Origin: CAYVQU01 sp964453155
Lineage (GTDB): Bacteria > Chloroflexota > Anaerolineae > Anaerolineales > UBA11858
Reading direction: 5' to 3'
Assembly (NCBI GenBank): GCA_964453155.1
Contig: CAYVQU010000127.1
Coordinates: 1 to 15,249 of the forward strand
Length of the DNA stretch: 15,249 bases
Part shown: positions 6,902 through 13,563 of the stretch, piece after piece
Layout of the letters: each line of letters starts with the position of its first letter
How positions within the stretch are numbered: the stretch's first letter is position 1
Translations under genes and position numbers: made by a program
Notes under the pieces: model-generated
Database searches by the model: none
The model's input: the letters and a program-made list of their open reading frames with translations, nothing else
Told to the model about the DNA's origin: nothing

Positions 6902-6993
6902 ATTAGCTGTCAGTGGTTAGCCGATAGCTGTTAGCGGAAAGCAACTAGCTGGAAACGAACTGCTAACGGCTATCCGCTAATTGCTATCTGCTC
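6902..6993. repeat. TAGC-rich inverted repeat in the tadC-flp1 gap
   Basis: Plus-strand arms at 6917-6935 (TTAGCCGATAGCTGTTAGC) and 6962-6980 (GCTAACGGCTATCCGCTAA) are reverse complements at 17 of 19 positions, with a 26-nt loop. Further TTAGC / ATAGC units flank them. In RNA this would fold into a long stem in the leader just upstream of the flp1 ribosome site. A related TAGC tract lies at 10139-10174. Confidence 0.7.
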
Positions 6994-7824
6994 CTAAAAC
7001 CCCATGCCTTGCAAACTGGCGATCAAACGGGCTGCCAGGGGGAAGACCAGAACGAAGAGTGCAGGCATTAGCAGGGCGGGGAAAGCTATCAGGATCAGCC
7101 GGGAAGGAATCTTCTGTAGCTGCTCACGGGAGACGGTTTTCATCTCTTGCTGTAAACTCTCCATCACCTGGCGCAGGGCTTGATCGAGATCAAGGGTGCC
7201 TTCTTGAGCCGCGTTCGTCCGGGCAACCAGATCACTCAAGAAGGGTAGGGCAGGAACATCCTCGTCCAATTTTTTCAGAACTGTCATCCCGTTGGCACCC
7301 AAACCCGTGTCCAGATAGTTCTGGAGGGCGCAGGCGATAGGGTTTGCCTGATTCCCAGCCACATCCTGCAAGGCCAGGAGCAGGGTGCCGCGCAGGGTCA
7401 GGCGGACCCGCAAATCCAGCATGAACTGCCAGACATCCTGCATCAGGCGGCGCTGGCGATAGCGGGTCAGCCACATCCGGAAGAGGAAGGGCAAGAGTGC
7501 TAGAAGCAAGGCCCAGAACTGGCGGGTGGGCAGGTAAATGCTGATCGAAAGGACCGCGCCGCCCAGATAGATCGCCACCCAGGGAATGTGATCGAGGCCC
7601 AATAAGGCGGCCATCGAAGCCGATGCCCGGGTTTCGGTACTGGCTGGTGCCTGGCGGTCGTAACTGCGCAGCAAATTGAAACGCGTCCGCCGGGGCAAGC
7701 TGAACAGCTGGATCAGGCCAGCCAGCAAGACGTAGGCCAAGGTGGCAAACCCCAATCCGTACCCCAGGATCGAGACCCAGAAGGTCCAATTGGATATCGT
7801 TTCGTTGAAAACGGAGGTGTTCAT
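6994..7824 (-). CDS. tadC: TadC-like inner-membrane platform protein (T2SF family)
   Basis: 276 aa. Seen: N-terminal membrane span at about 12-40, two adjacent spans at about 80-115, a long cytoplasmic helical region (RQRRLMQDVWQFMLDLRVRLTLRGTLLLALQDV) and a C-terminal span at about 243-268 (LILIAFPALLMPALFVLVFPL). The region 'LDLRVRLTLRGTLLLALQDVAG' followed by a gap and 'LPFLSDLVARTNAAQEGTLDLDQALRQV' has the helical layout of the type II secretion F domain. Family role: with TadB it forms the platform moved by the CpaF ATPase during pilin polymerisation. Its ATG is 2 nt after the stop of the 30-aa ORF and is served by AGG within that ORF's end. The TadB versus TadC assignment rests on order and size. 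Confidence 0.8.
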   Translation of the reverse strand: MNTSVFNETISNWTFWVSILGYGLGFATLAYVLLAGLIQLFSLPRRTRFNLLRSYDRQAPASTETRASASMAALLGLDHIPWVAIYLGGAVLSISIYLPTRQFWALLLALLPFLFRMWLTRYRQRRLMQDVWQFMLDLRVRLTLRGTLLLALQDVAGNQANPIACALQNYLDTGLGANGMTVLKKLDEDVPALPFLSDLVARTNAAQEGTLDLDQALRQVMESLQQEMKTVSREQLQKIPSRLILIAFPALLMPALFVLVFPLAARLIASLQGMGF

Positions 7825-7826
7825 TT

Positions 7827-7919
7827 CTACCTGACCTTCACCGGGAAAAACCGCCAGGCCCAGATCGAGAAGGGCAAGACGAGAAATATTGAAACTGCGA
7901 TTTTGATCCAGATTTCCAC
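7827..7919 (-). CDS. 30-aa single-span membrane microprotein between tadB and tadC
   Basis: Not in any family I recognise. Seen: GTG start at 7919, one base after the tadB stop; GGAG sits 7 nt upstream. Stop TAG at 7829-7827, 2 nt before the tadC ATG. The product begins (M)EIWIKIAVSIFLVLPFSIWA and ends in WRFFPVKVR: a hydrophobic helix of about 18 residues with a basic, aromatic C-terminus, a good single-span membrane protein with inside-positive end. It exactly fills the gap and would couple tadB and tadC translation. The overlapping ATG frame at 7921 gives a polar Ser-rich 27-residue peptide and is less plausible. It could also be a chance coupling ORF. Confidence 0.5.
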   Translation of the reverse strand: MEIWIKIAVSIFLVLPFSIWAWRFFPVKVR

Positions 7920-7920
7920 A

Positions 7921-8829
7921 TCAAATCTCCAGGAGTTGGATTTCAGATTCGATATACAAACTGCCCAAGACGCCCAGCCCGGCTGCTGCCCAAAAGATGA
8001 CCAAATGGCTGAAGCTGTTCTCGAAATACACCCGCCAACTGGTGGCTGTGCTCACGAAAATCAGCGCGCCAGCCAATACAGCCTGCAATACCCGGGCCGT
8101 GCTGCGGATCAGGGTCAGGCTCTGGCGACTGAGATTGTGGAGTTCCCGCCGCCCTTCGACATCGCCGCGCAGCATTTCTAGTGTGTCCTGGAAAATGGCC
8201 GGGGTGGTCTGCTGGGCATGCGCTAGGATGACGGCAAACTGCTGCAGGCTGGGCACCGGCAGCTGCTCGAATGGTTTCACAGCCCTACCAACCGGCTGGT
8301 TGAGGTGAATCCGGCGGATGACATCGGCCGCCGTCTGCCGGACTTCGCCCTCCGGCAGCTGTTGGTGGGCCGCTTGCAAGGCCTGGCCGACCGAACGGAC
8401 CAGCGGGTATCTGGTCGCAAACTGCAGGATCAAATCGCCCGTCCGCCGGTTCAGCCGGGCCAGGCGCTGCTGCCGCTGCTGGGATCGATACAGCACCCCG
8501 GCGATCTGCACAATCACGAGCAGGACTGGGGAAAGCATCGGATCGAAGGCCAGCAGGGCAGCCAGCGCGCTTGAGATGGCCCAAAAATAAGGAGAAAACA
8601 AAAATAAACGTAAATTTAGTGACCGCTGGCCGGATTCCGCCGCCTGTATTTCTGGCTCCGTTTGGAGTCCTGCCAGGCGGTAAACGGCACCCGGTTGGAA
8701 GCGACGCTTGAGCCAGCCGATCCCGCCCAAGCCGAGATCAATCAGGATGTGCAGGCTGAGAGAAACCAGGGTGGTGATCCCCACCGCAGCCAGGGCGGTC
8801 GCCAACCAGAAGTAGATTTCCAATTTCAT
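7921..8829 (-). CDS. tadB: TadB-like inner-membrane platform protein (T2SF family)
   Basis: 302 aa. Seen: N-terminal span at about 7-29, a pair of spans at about 73-113 (FWAISSALAALLAF and LSPVLLVIVQIAGVLY), and a cytoplasmic domain with an Arg/Gln-rich helix (YRSQQRQQRLARLNRRTGDLIL). The latter runs on through 'ATRYPLVRSVGQALQAAHQQLP', the usual T2SF hairpin with alternating helices, and two spans close the C-terminus at about 257-296. Family role: platform protein paired with TadC. The start is the ATG making an ATGA overlap with cpaF; a longer in-frame start at 8877 would run 50 nt into cpaF and lacks support. It is followed one base later by the microprotein GTG. Confidence 0.82.
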   Translation of the reverse strand: MKLEIYFWLATALAAVGITTLVSLSLHILIDLGLGGIGWLKRRFQPGAVYRLAGLQTEPEIQAAESGQRSLNLRLFLFSPYFWAISSALAALLAFDPMLSPVLLVIVQIAGVLYRSQQRQQRLARLNRRTGDLILQFATRYPLVRSVGQALQAAHQQLPEGEVRQTAADVIRRIHLNQPVGRAVKPFEQLPVPSLQQFAVILAHAQQTTPAIFQDTLEMLRGDVEGRRELHNLSRQSLTLIRSTARVLQAVLAGALIFVSTATSWRVYFENSFSHLVIFWAAAGLGVLGSLYIESEIQLLEI

Positions 8830-10130
8830 AGGGTTTTCCAGGCCTGAAGGATGGGGTCTTTGGGTTGTCCTTTCCAACCGGAGTAGAGTTGGGTAAGTTG
8901 ATATTCGCCGTGGTCATCCAATCCCTGGAGGCGGGTGATGTCGGCCACAAAGCGGTACACACCCTCGGGTGTGCGGACCCGGCCCATGTGAACGACGATG
9001 TCCACACCGGCAGCTACCATCTGGCGGACAGCAGTCAGGCCCAGTTCGGGCTGGTCGCCCAGGGCCAATTGCTCCAGACGACCGAGCGCTGAACGGACAT
9101 CGAAGCCGTGAATGGTAGCGTAGGCTCTGCGGCCCAAGTTGGCAGCTTTGAGAAACTGCATCGCTTCACCCCGGGAGACAATCTCGCCCAGGATGATGGC
9201 ACCAGGGTTGGCCCGGGTATAGATCACGTTCAGGACCCAATCCATCGTGGCAGTGGGTTCTTCGCCAGGCCGATTTTCGGAAGGAGCAATCGCCCGCATT
9301 TGATAGAGATTTTGGGAGAGTTGTAGTTCCCGGAAGGTCTCCAAGACTGCTACCGGAACGTCAGCGGGGATATATTGGCTGATATGGTTGAGCAGGGTGG
9401 TCTTGCCGGATGAGAACTCTCCGGCGATCAGGATATTGCCAGCCTGAGCCGCGACCAGCCAGGCCAGGAAACGTTCGGGAGAACCCTGGTCTTTTTCAGA
9501 CGGGACTAGGGCAACGGCCATGTTCAAATTGACATCCAGGATATCGTCCAGGCTCCCACTGATCTGGGGCGCATATTGTCCAAAAGCCCCCAGATTGCGC
9601 AGGGAATGGCTGGCTTTCTCGCCAAAAAGACGTACATTGATGGCCGGAGCATCCATCAGAGGTGGCAGCATCCCGGTGAAACGCTGGCCGCCCGGCAGGT
9701 CCACCAAAACGGCTGGATGGCGCGGGGTCAGGCGCTGGCCGGAACGCTCCGAGACTCTCCGGATCAGGTCTTCCCAGTATGCCTCGGGAGCTAAATCACC
9801 CAAGCGTTCGAGTTGGCCGCGGCGTTCGACCGAAACTTCCCGGCCGCGGACGTAGACTTCTTCGACCTCCGGATCCCGCAGGAAGGGTTGCAGTAGCCCC
9901 ACTCCGGAAAGTGCATCGGCAATCCGCAAACTGGCGGCCTCTAACTCCACCGGGTTAACCTGGCGCATCAACACCTGGCGGACCTGGTCTTGAAACCGGC
10001 GCTGGATGCCCGGATCGGTATCCCGCCAGTCAGGGATCACAACCGATCGAGAGAAAAGCTTCTCCCGGACTTTCTCCAGTAGGGGTAGGTCGGCAGTGCG
10101 TAATGCGTATGTATTCGTTGAAAGGTTCAT
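8826..10130 (-). CDS. cpaF: CpaF/TadA-type secretion ATPase
   Basis: 434 aa, normal length for CpaF. Hexameric cytoplasmic ATPase that drives Tad pilus extension. Seen: an N-terminal domain with a DPEVEEVYVRG stretch (the 'D.EV.EI.VNG' element) near 86-96, and TPRHPAVLVDLPGGQRF with LPPL near 135-158. Walker A is G237-E-F-S-S-G-K243-T244. An acidic Asp-box-like region LETFRELQL lies near 263-271. Walker B is AIILGEI near 311-317, with GEAMQFLKAANLG following, and the His box is ATIHG (H341). The Arg-Gly usual after Walker B (GEVRGGEA) is here GEIVSRGEA, a small variation. The gap before it (41 nt) holds TAGC repeats, and no Shine-Dalgarno is evident. It ends in an ATGA overlap with tadB. Confidence 0.95.
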   Translation of the reverse strand: MNLSTNTYALRTADLPLLEKVREKLFSRSVVIPDWRDTDPGIQRRFQDQVRQVLMRQVNPVELEAASLRIADALSGVGLLQPFLRDPEVEEVYVRGREVSVERRGQLERLGDLAPEAYWEDLIRRVSERSGQRLTPRHPAVLVDLPGGQRFTGMLPPLMDAPAINVRLFGEKASHSLRNLGAFGQYAPQISGSLDDILDVNLNMAVALVPSEKDQGSPERFLAWLVAAQAGNILIAGEFSSGKTTLLNHISQYIPADVPVAVLETFRELQLSQNLYQMRAIAPSENRPGEEPTATMDWVLNVIYTRANPGAIILGEIVSRGEAMQFLKAANLGRRAYATIHGFDVRSALGRLEQLALGDQPELGLTAVRQMVAAGVDIVVHMGRVRTPEGVYRFVADITRLQGLDDHGEYQLTQLYSGWKGQPKDPILQAWKTL

Positions 10131-10171
10131 GATTTTTAGTAAGCTGTCAGCTAACAGCTAACCGCTCTCGG
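10131..10171. repeat. TAGC-type repeat in the cpaB-cpaF gap
   Basis: Plus-strand text contains AGCTGTCAGCTAACAGCT (10142-10159), a 6-bp inverted repeat with a 6-nt centre, followed by CCGCTCTCGGCTAA. It shares AGCTGTCAG and the GGCTAA unit with the 6902-6993 tract. It fills almost the whole gap, leaving an A/T-rich stretch just before the cpaF ATG. The element reaches into the last codons of cpaB. Confidence 0.55.
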
Positions 10172-10876
10172 CTAAGGAGTCGCCAGCGTGATCCACAATT
10201 GGTTGTTGCCTACCGTCGTTATGGCTTGTGCTTCCAAGATTTCCTGAATGGTGTCTGGTGGTGCAGCTAAAACCAGGATTTGCAGCGGCAGGGTTTCTTC
10301 GTCCGTCTCGGTCTCCGAAACACCTTCATCGGACAGCACCTGGACGACCGGCACAGTAGCGATCAAGTCGACTTGAGTAACAGGTTGATTTAGAGGCAAT
10401 TCCAGCGTGTCGGTCATCACTTTTCCAGGAGCGAAATCCAGTTGTTCCTCCCAGGCAGTTAGGTGATAGACATTGACCCGATCCCCAATCTTGATCTGGC
10501 CGCCCACCGCCATCTCGGGGGTTACGGGTAGGGAGATCACTTCCAAATTGGGATCGGCCAGCCGGTATTCGCTAGACACCGCAACCAGCTTGTGGGGCAC
10601 CGGCAATCCGGCAACCAGATGAGAGGTAGCGATCTTGCCGGTCAGATGTTCGGGTTGGGTGGCATAATCGCCTTGCTGAGCCACCAACGCCCGTGGGAAT
10701 GAACGCCAGGCCAGCATTTCATCTGTGAGTATGATGTATGGCTCGATATCCTGTTGTGGTACTGGCAAGTTGACCGTCACCACACTTTCTAGATAAGTTG
10801 TGCGCCCATACCAAGCACCGCCAATCCCAGCTGTGAGGGCAATCAGGCCCAAAAAGATTTGGAGAATGCGTTTCAT
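10172..10876 (-). CDS. cpaB: CpaB/RcpC-like SAF-domain pilus assembly protein
   Basis: 234 aa. Seen: one N-terminal membrane span at about 4-23, then a SAF-type fold (NLPVPQQDIEPYIILTDEMLAWRSFP, then LTGKIATSHLVAGLPVPHKLV at about 36-95). Next comes a domain with MAVGGQIKIGDRVNVY (about 123-138) typical of the RcpC/CpaB C-terminal part, and LVLAAPPDTIQEILEAQ near the end. Family role: periplasmic or extracytoplasmic assembly factor, in diderms associated with the secretin channel. No secretin gene is present here, so in this organism it may act with the cell wall instead (inference). It starts at an ATGA overlap with the tadZ-like gene. Its last codons and stop lie inside a sequence shared with the flp1 end. 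Confidence 0.88.
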   Translation of the reverse strand: MKRILQIFLGLIALTAGIGGAWYGRTTYLESVVTVNLPVPQQDIEPYIILTDEMLAWRSFPRALVAQQGDYATQPEHLTGKIATSHLVAGLPVPHKLVAVSSEYRLADPNLEVISLPVTPEMAVGGQIKIGDRVNVYHLTAWEEQLDFAPGKVMTDTLELPLNQPVTQVDLIATVPVVQVLSDEGVSETETDEETLPLQILVLAAPPDTIQEILEAQAITTVGNNQLWITLATP

Positions 10877-11889
10877 CGTTTACCCCCTTGTTTGGCTTGT
10901 TTTTCCCAGCCGGGATACAGTCGCGCCAACAAGGGATCAGCCAATTGGGGGGTATATCGTAGGGCATGGCGTTCATCGAAAGATAGACTGATATCTACCT
11001 GGCCTTTCAGAGCGATTTTTTCACCCACTGAACGAACTTTGTTCAAAATCAAATGAATCCGGGGTTGGGGGTCAAGGGCTTCCAGGGAAACCTGCAAATC
11101 CTGCAACAGGCTTTCAGTTTGGGCCAAAGCATCCGGACGGGGATCGGTCACGACCAGAATATCGGTGGCCCGGTTGAGCAGGTGGGGCCACAGACCATAG
11201 CCCGGAAAAGCATCGATCACAGTCAGGGTGTGGCTTTGGATGATCTCGTCTAATACCGCCGAAGTGCGCTCAATTTCCCCAGCCAGAACCCCAGCAGCCC
11301 GGCCATCGAGTGGATAGAGATCAACGTCGTGCCATTGTTCTGGCTGAGAACCTTGGGTGATAACTTCATACAATGACGGTCTTTCGCCCCCCAACCGGGC
11401 ATTGAAGGCGCTTCCGCCCAGCCCAATTTCGAGCAGGGCAGTGCCCAGTCCGCTGATTGATTTGAACTGCTTCGTCATGGCCATTGCCAAGGTGGTTTTG
11501 CCCACTCCGCCACAGTAGTTTGCGATCAGAATGGTTCGGGCAGTCAAGAAGCGGATGGCCGTTTTCGTTCCGGTTTTGAGTAGGGCCGTACTGACGATCT
11601 GTTCCTGTTCTTGTAAAAAAGTGGTTCCACACACCACCGGAATACCAACGGCCTGGACCGATTCCAGGCTGGCAGTCAGTGCCGCGCGGGAAAAATCTGG
11701 GGTTTCGACCAAATCAAGTGGATCAATCACCATCAACACTGGATGATGCGCAAGTGCATCCAGAACGCCGCGGGTTGTGACCGCTTCTTGTGTCTGGAAG
11801 ATGTCATCGGGAATGGCTGCATAGACTCCTGGATTCCGGCTGGCGACTAGCAGGGTGGGAAGGGTGGTTTTACGTTTGAAGATTTTCAT
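10873..11889 (-). CDS. tadZ: TadZ/CpaE-like ATPase with atypical Walker A
   Basis: 338 aa. Seen: N-terminal receiver-like fold of about 110 residues (LLVASRNPGVYAAI, LMVIDPLDL, GIPVVCGTT) without a clear phospho-acceptor triad. The ParA/MinD-like domain follows, with the deviant Walker A at Y125-C126-G-G-V-G-K131-T-T133, a switch region LLEIGLGGSAFNARLG, VIDAFPGYG near the Walker B position, and DILVVTDPRPDAL with LILNKV. Family role: TadZ/CpaE localises the Tad machine, often at a pole. Odd: the signature Lys of KGGxGKT is replaced by Cys126, in line with TadZ proteins that have lost the classical mechanism. It lies 23 nt after the upstream T2SF gene and overlaps cpaB by ATGA. Confidence 0.88.
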   Translation of the reverse strand: MKIFKRKTTLPTLLVASRNPGVYAAIPDDIFQTQEAVTTRGVLDALAHHPVLMVIDPLDLVETPDFSRAALTASLESVQAVGIPVVCGTTFLQEQEQIVSTALLKTGTKTAIRFLTARTILIANYCGGVGKTTLAMAMTKQFKSISGLGTALLEIGLGGSAFNARLGGERPSLYEVITQGSQPEQWHDVDLYPLDGRAAGVLAGEIERTSAVLDEIIQSHTLTVIDAFPGYGLWPHLLNRATDILVVTDPRPDALAQTESLLQDLQVSLEALDPQPRIHLILNKVRSVGEKIALKGQVDISLSFDERHALRYTPQLADPLLARLYPGWEKQAKQGGKR

Positions 11890-11912
11890 GGTTTGATATT
11901 CATCACTATTCG

Positions 11913-12800
11913 TTAGAATGATCCCAAAAAAGGGGCAATGATTGAAAAGACCAGTCCAAGAACGGCCAATATGCCGAACAACCCACTCCGTTGGCGCACC
12001 AAAGCTGCTCTGGCTTCGGTGTCCTCAACCACCGAACGATGGACCGCGTCTCGCAAGGCCTGGACGCTGCTGAGCAAGGGCCGGTTGGTGCGAAAGAAAT
12101 CTTCCACATCCCGCAAGAACAGCTGGGCTTCGATGTCTTTGGAATCTGGGAGATGGGCTCGGGTAGTGTGAATCGAATCTTCGAAGCCTTCCACGCCCAT
12201 CCGAGCAACCAGCAAACCCATCAGATTACAAAACGGACCGCCCACATTGGCTGCTCTGCGCAGGGCTTCTTGCACCCCTACGCCAGCATTGAGCAGTGAC
12301 CCTAGAACCGACAGCCCGATCAGCATATTGTTCCGCAGGGCTTCGGCTCGTTTTTTTGCAACCTGCTTCAGATTGACATAGGGTCGGCGGAGGCCGAGGA
12401 AAATGAAAACTGCGGCGACTGGGGCGGCGGCGATGGGCATTTCTAAAGTCACCAGCGCGCCAGCTAACCCGGCCCCGATTACCAAATAGCGAATAAAGAT
12501 TTGCATCGACGCTGCGTAGAAAGCACCCGGGGTGCTGTATGGGTAGCCGGCCCGTCGTAGCTGACTGATGACATCGGCTTTGTCTTTGGCACTTTCAGGA
12601 TCAAAACGATTGGGGGCAATGGCGACAACCAGCGCAGAAAGGATCGAACGCCGGTACGGGGGTTGTGCTCCGCTTTCGAATTGAATTCCGTCCAGGCGGT
12701 TGTGCCTACCAAAGCCTGAAAAGGCAATTTGTATACTGGAAGCTAGTTCAAATGCCAGAACGCTGGCACTGAGAGCCGCAATGAAGATCAGAAGGTTCAT
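11913..12800 (-). CDS. Additional T2SF-like inner-membrane protein heading the tad operon
   Basis: 295 aa. Seen: spans at about 3-22, 99-119, 121-138 and 273-293. SQLRRAGYPYSTPGAFYAASMQI (about 79-101) resembles the 'L.rAG' entry to the first paired spans in TadB/TadC. The cytoplasmic helices (KKRAEALRNNMLIGLSVLGSLLNAGVGVQEALRRAANVGGPF) match the T2SF layout, with a degenerate 'leaG.sl.eAL' motif. With the two T2SF genes downstream this makes three in one locus, one more than the standard TadB/TadC pair. It could be an alternative platform partner or a diverged TadC. GGGGGG lies 4 nt before the ATG. It is the first gene of the run; no promoter is convincing upstream. Confidence 0.75.
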   Translation of the reverse strand: MNLLIFIAALSASVLAFELASSIQIAFSGFGRHNRLDGIQFESGAQPPYRRSILSALVVAIAPNRFDPESAKDKADVISQLRRAGYPYSTPGAFYAASMQIFIRYLVIGAGLAGALVTLEMPIAAAPVAAVFIFLGLRRPYVNLKQVAKKRAEALRNNMLIGLSVLGSLLNAGVGVQEALRRAANVGGPFCNLMGLLVARMGVEGFEDSIHTTRAHLPDSKDIEAQLFLRDVEDFFRTNRPLLSSVQALRDAVHRSVVEDTEARAALVRQRSGLFGILAVLGLVFSIIAPFLGSF

Positions 12801-13041
12801 AATCCCCCCGCTGGGTTTTTCTCAATTTGATGGATGTTTTCAAGGATACGGTACATGTTGGCTTATTAATGTTGGCATTCGATAGGTTTGCTAGCGCATG
12901 ATTTACATTACGCGCTCAACCTTGCGGCTGTGAGTTTCTAAATGTCAACACAGCCTAATGTACCAATTTCAGAAATCTGTCGCTGGGATCGCGTCCTATT
13001 TATCCCCCTTTCTGGGGTGATAAGTCCGATAATTTTTTTAA
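12801..13041. promoter_or_regulatory. Upstream region of the tad operon with inverted and direct repeats
   Basis: There are no ORFs. It holds an exact 7-bp inverted repeat GGCTGTG (12926-12932) / CACAGCC (12949-12955), an exact 8-nt direct repeat ATGTTGGC at 12855-12862 and 12869-12876, and a stem at 13000-13023 (TTATC-CCCC / GGGG-t-GATAA, one bulge). A minus-sense TTGACA (12948-12943) lies inside the inverted repeat, but no matching -10 is seen at 16-18 nt. The operon promoter and regulator sites are probably here, but the exact bases are not settled. Confidence 0.35.
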
Positions 13042-13042
13042 A

Positions 13043-13366
13043 ATGCTTTTGCCTTCCCCCATTTCATTTAAAAATTTTCTCCTCAAAAAAACTATGAGCC
13101 GATCAGCGTTCGAGTCGCAGATGGGGTACCTAACGAGACCCAACCCGAACAGATTTCACAGTCTATAGATGAGTTTCTTGAGATAGTTACCTTCGATCAA
13201 AGCAAAAAACGCCAAGAACTGCTTCATGACTTGTGAGCGAGTGTGCGGGATGATTTCTTTATAGTTTCCCAACAATTTCATGCTGGCATTTTTGTCAACC
13301 GGGATATCACCGTGCAGGCGGCTGCCGAAGCAACTGGATATAACATTCAGTACTTGGGTTACTAAT
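13043..13366 (+). pseudogene. Decayed HTH-type gene fragment
   Basis: Two reading frames can be joined. From ATG 13043 a short frame (MLLPSPISFKNFLLKK) reaches the run of seven A at 13085-13091. One base back, another frame carries NYEPISVRVADGVPNE and on to KKRQELLHDL, hits TGA, then continues ASVRDDFFIVSQQ to ITVQAAAEATGYNIQYLGY and stops. The end resembles the helix-turn-helix motif seen in excisionase- or integrase-type proteins (VQ.AAE.TGYN.QYLRR), cut off where the second helix should continue. The in-frame TGA, the frame change and the absence of a clean start argue for a pseudogene. The original function is uncertain. Confidence 0.5.
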
Positions 13367-13553
13367 CGAAGTCTTGTAGCGGAAATGGTTTCGGGAATTG
13401 GCGCGACTGGGCAGGCGGGGGGATAACTTGTTAGGCGGAAATTTTTCGTTCACACCTACTAAACTGAGGAAATTAATGGTTTTGAACCACTTTAAATGCC
13501 CGTTGGTAAGTATTTTAACGATAGTCCTAACGAGATTGAAAGCAAGATAAGTT
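13367..13553 (+). other. Non-coding stretch before the M23 gene
   Basis: No convincing ORF, RNA gene or promoter is seen. It contains a G-rich patch (about 13408-13425) and a single GTTAGGC that is not part of a full integron site. The strong Shine-Dalgarno GGAG at 13554-13557 belongs to the next gene. Confidence 0.4.
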
Positions 13554-13563
13554 GGAGAAAAAA

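Noticed and set aside
7839..7921. ATG-started 27-residue frame overlapping the microprotein
   Set aside because: It is polar, Ser-rich and without features, and it ends before the tadC start without filling the gap; the GTG frame fits better.
8830..8877. Longer start for tadB at 8877
   Set aside because: It would overlap cpaF by about 50 nt; the ATGA junction at 8829 gives a typical TadB N-terminus.
12943..12948. TTGACA on the minus strand as a -35 box for the tad operon
   Set aside because: No TATAAT-like hexamer occurs 16-18 nt downstream, so a promoter is not claimed here.
13000..13039. Stem plus seven T as an intrinsic terminator on the plus strand
   Set aside because: The T-run begins about 9 nt after the stem, which is too far, and no plus-strand gene lies upstream to terminate.
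13219..13240. In-frame TGA in the HTH fragment as selenocysteine or recoding
   Set aside because: The frame lacks a proper start and has another frame change, so decay is simpler; no selenocysteine-type hairpin was recognised after the TGA.
13425..13440. GTTAGGC as part of an integron attC site
   Set aside because: It matches the short core only; the complementary partner site and the paired inner boxes are absent.
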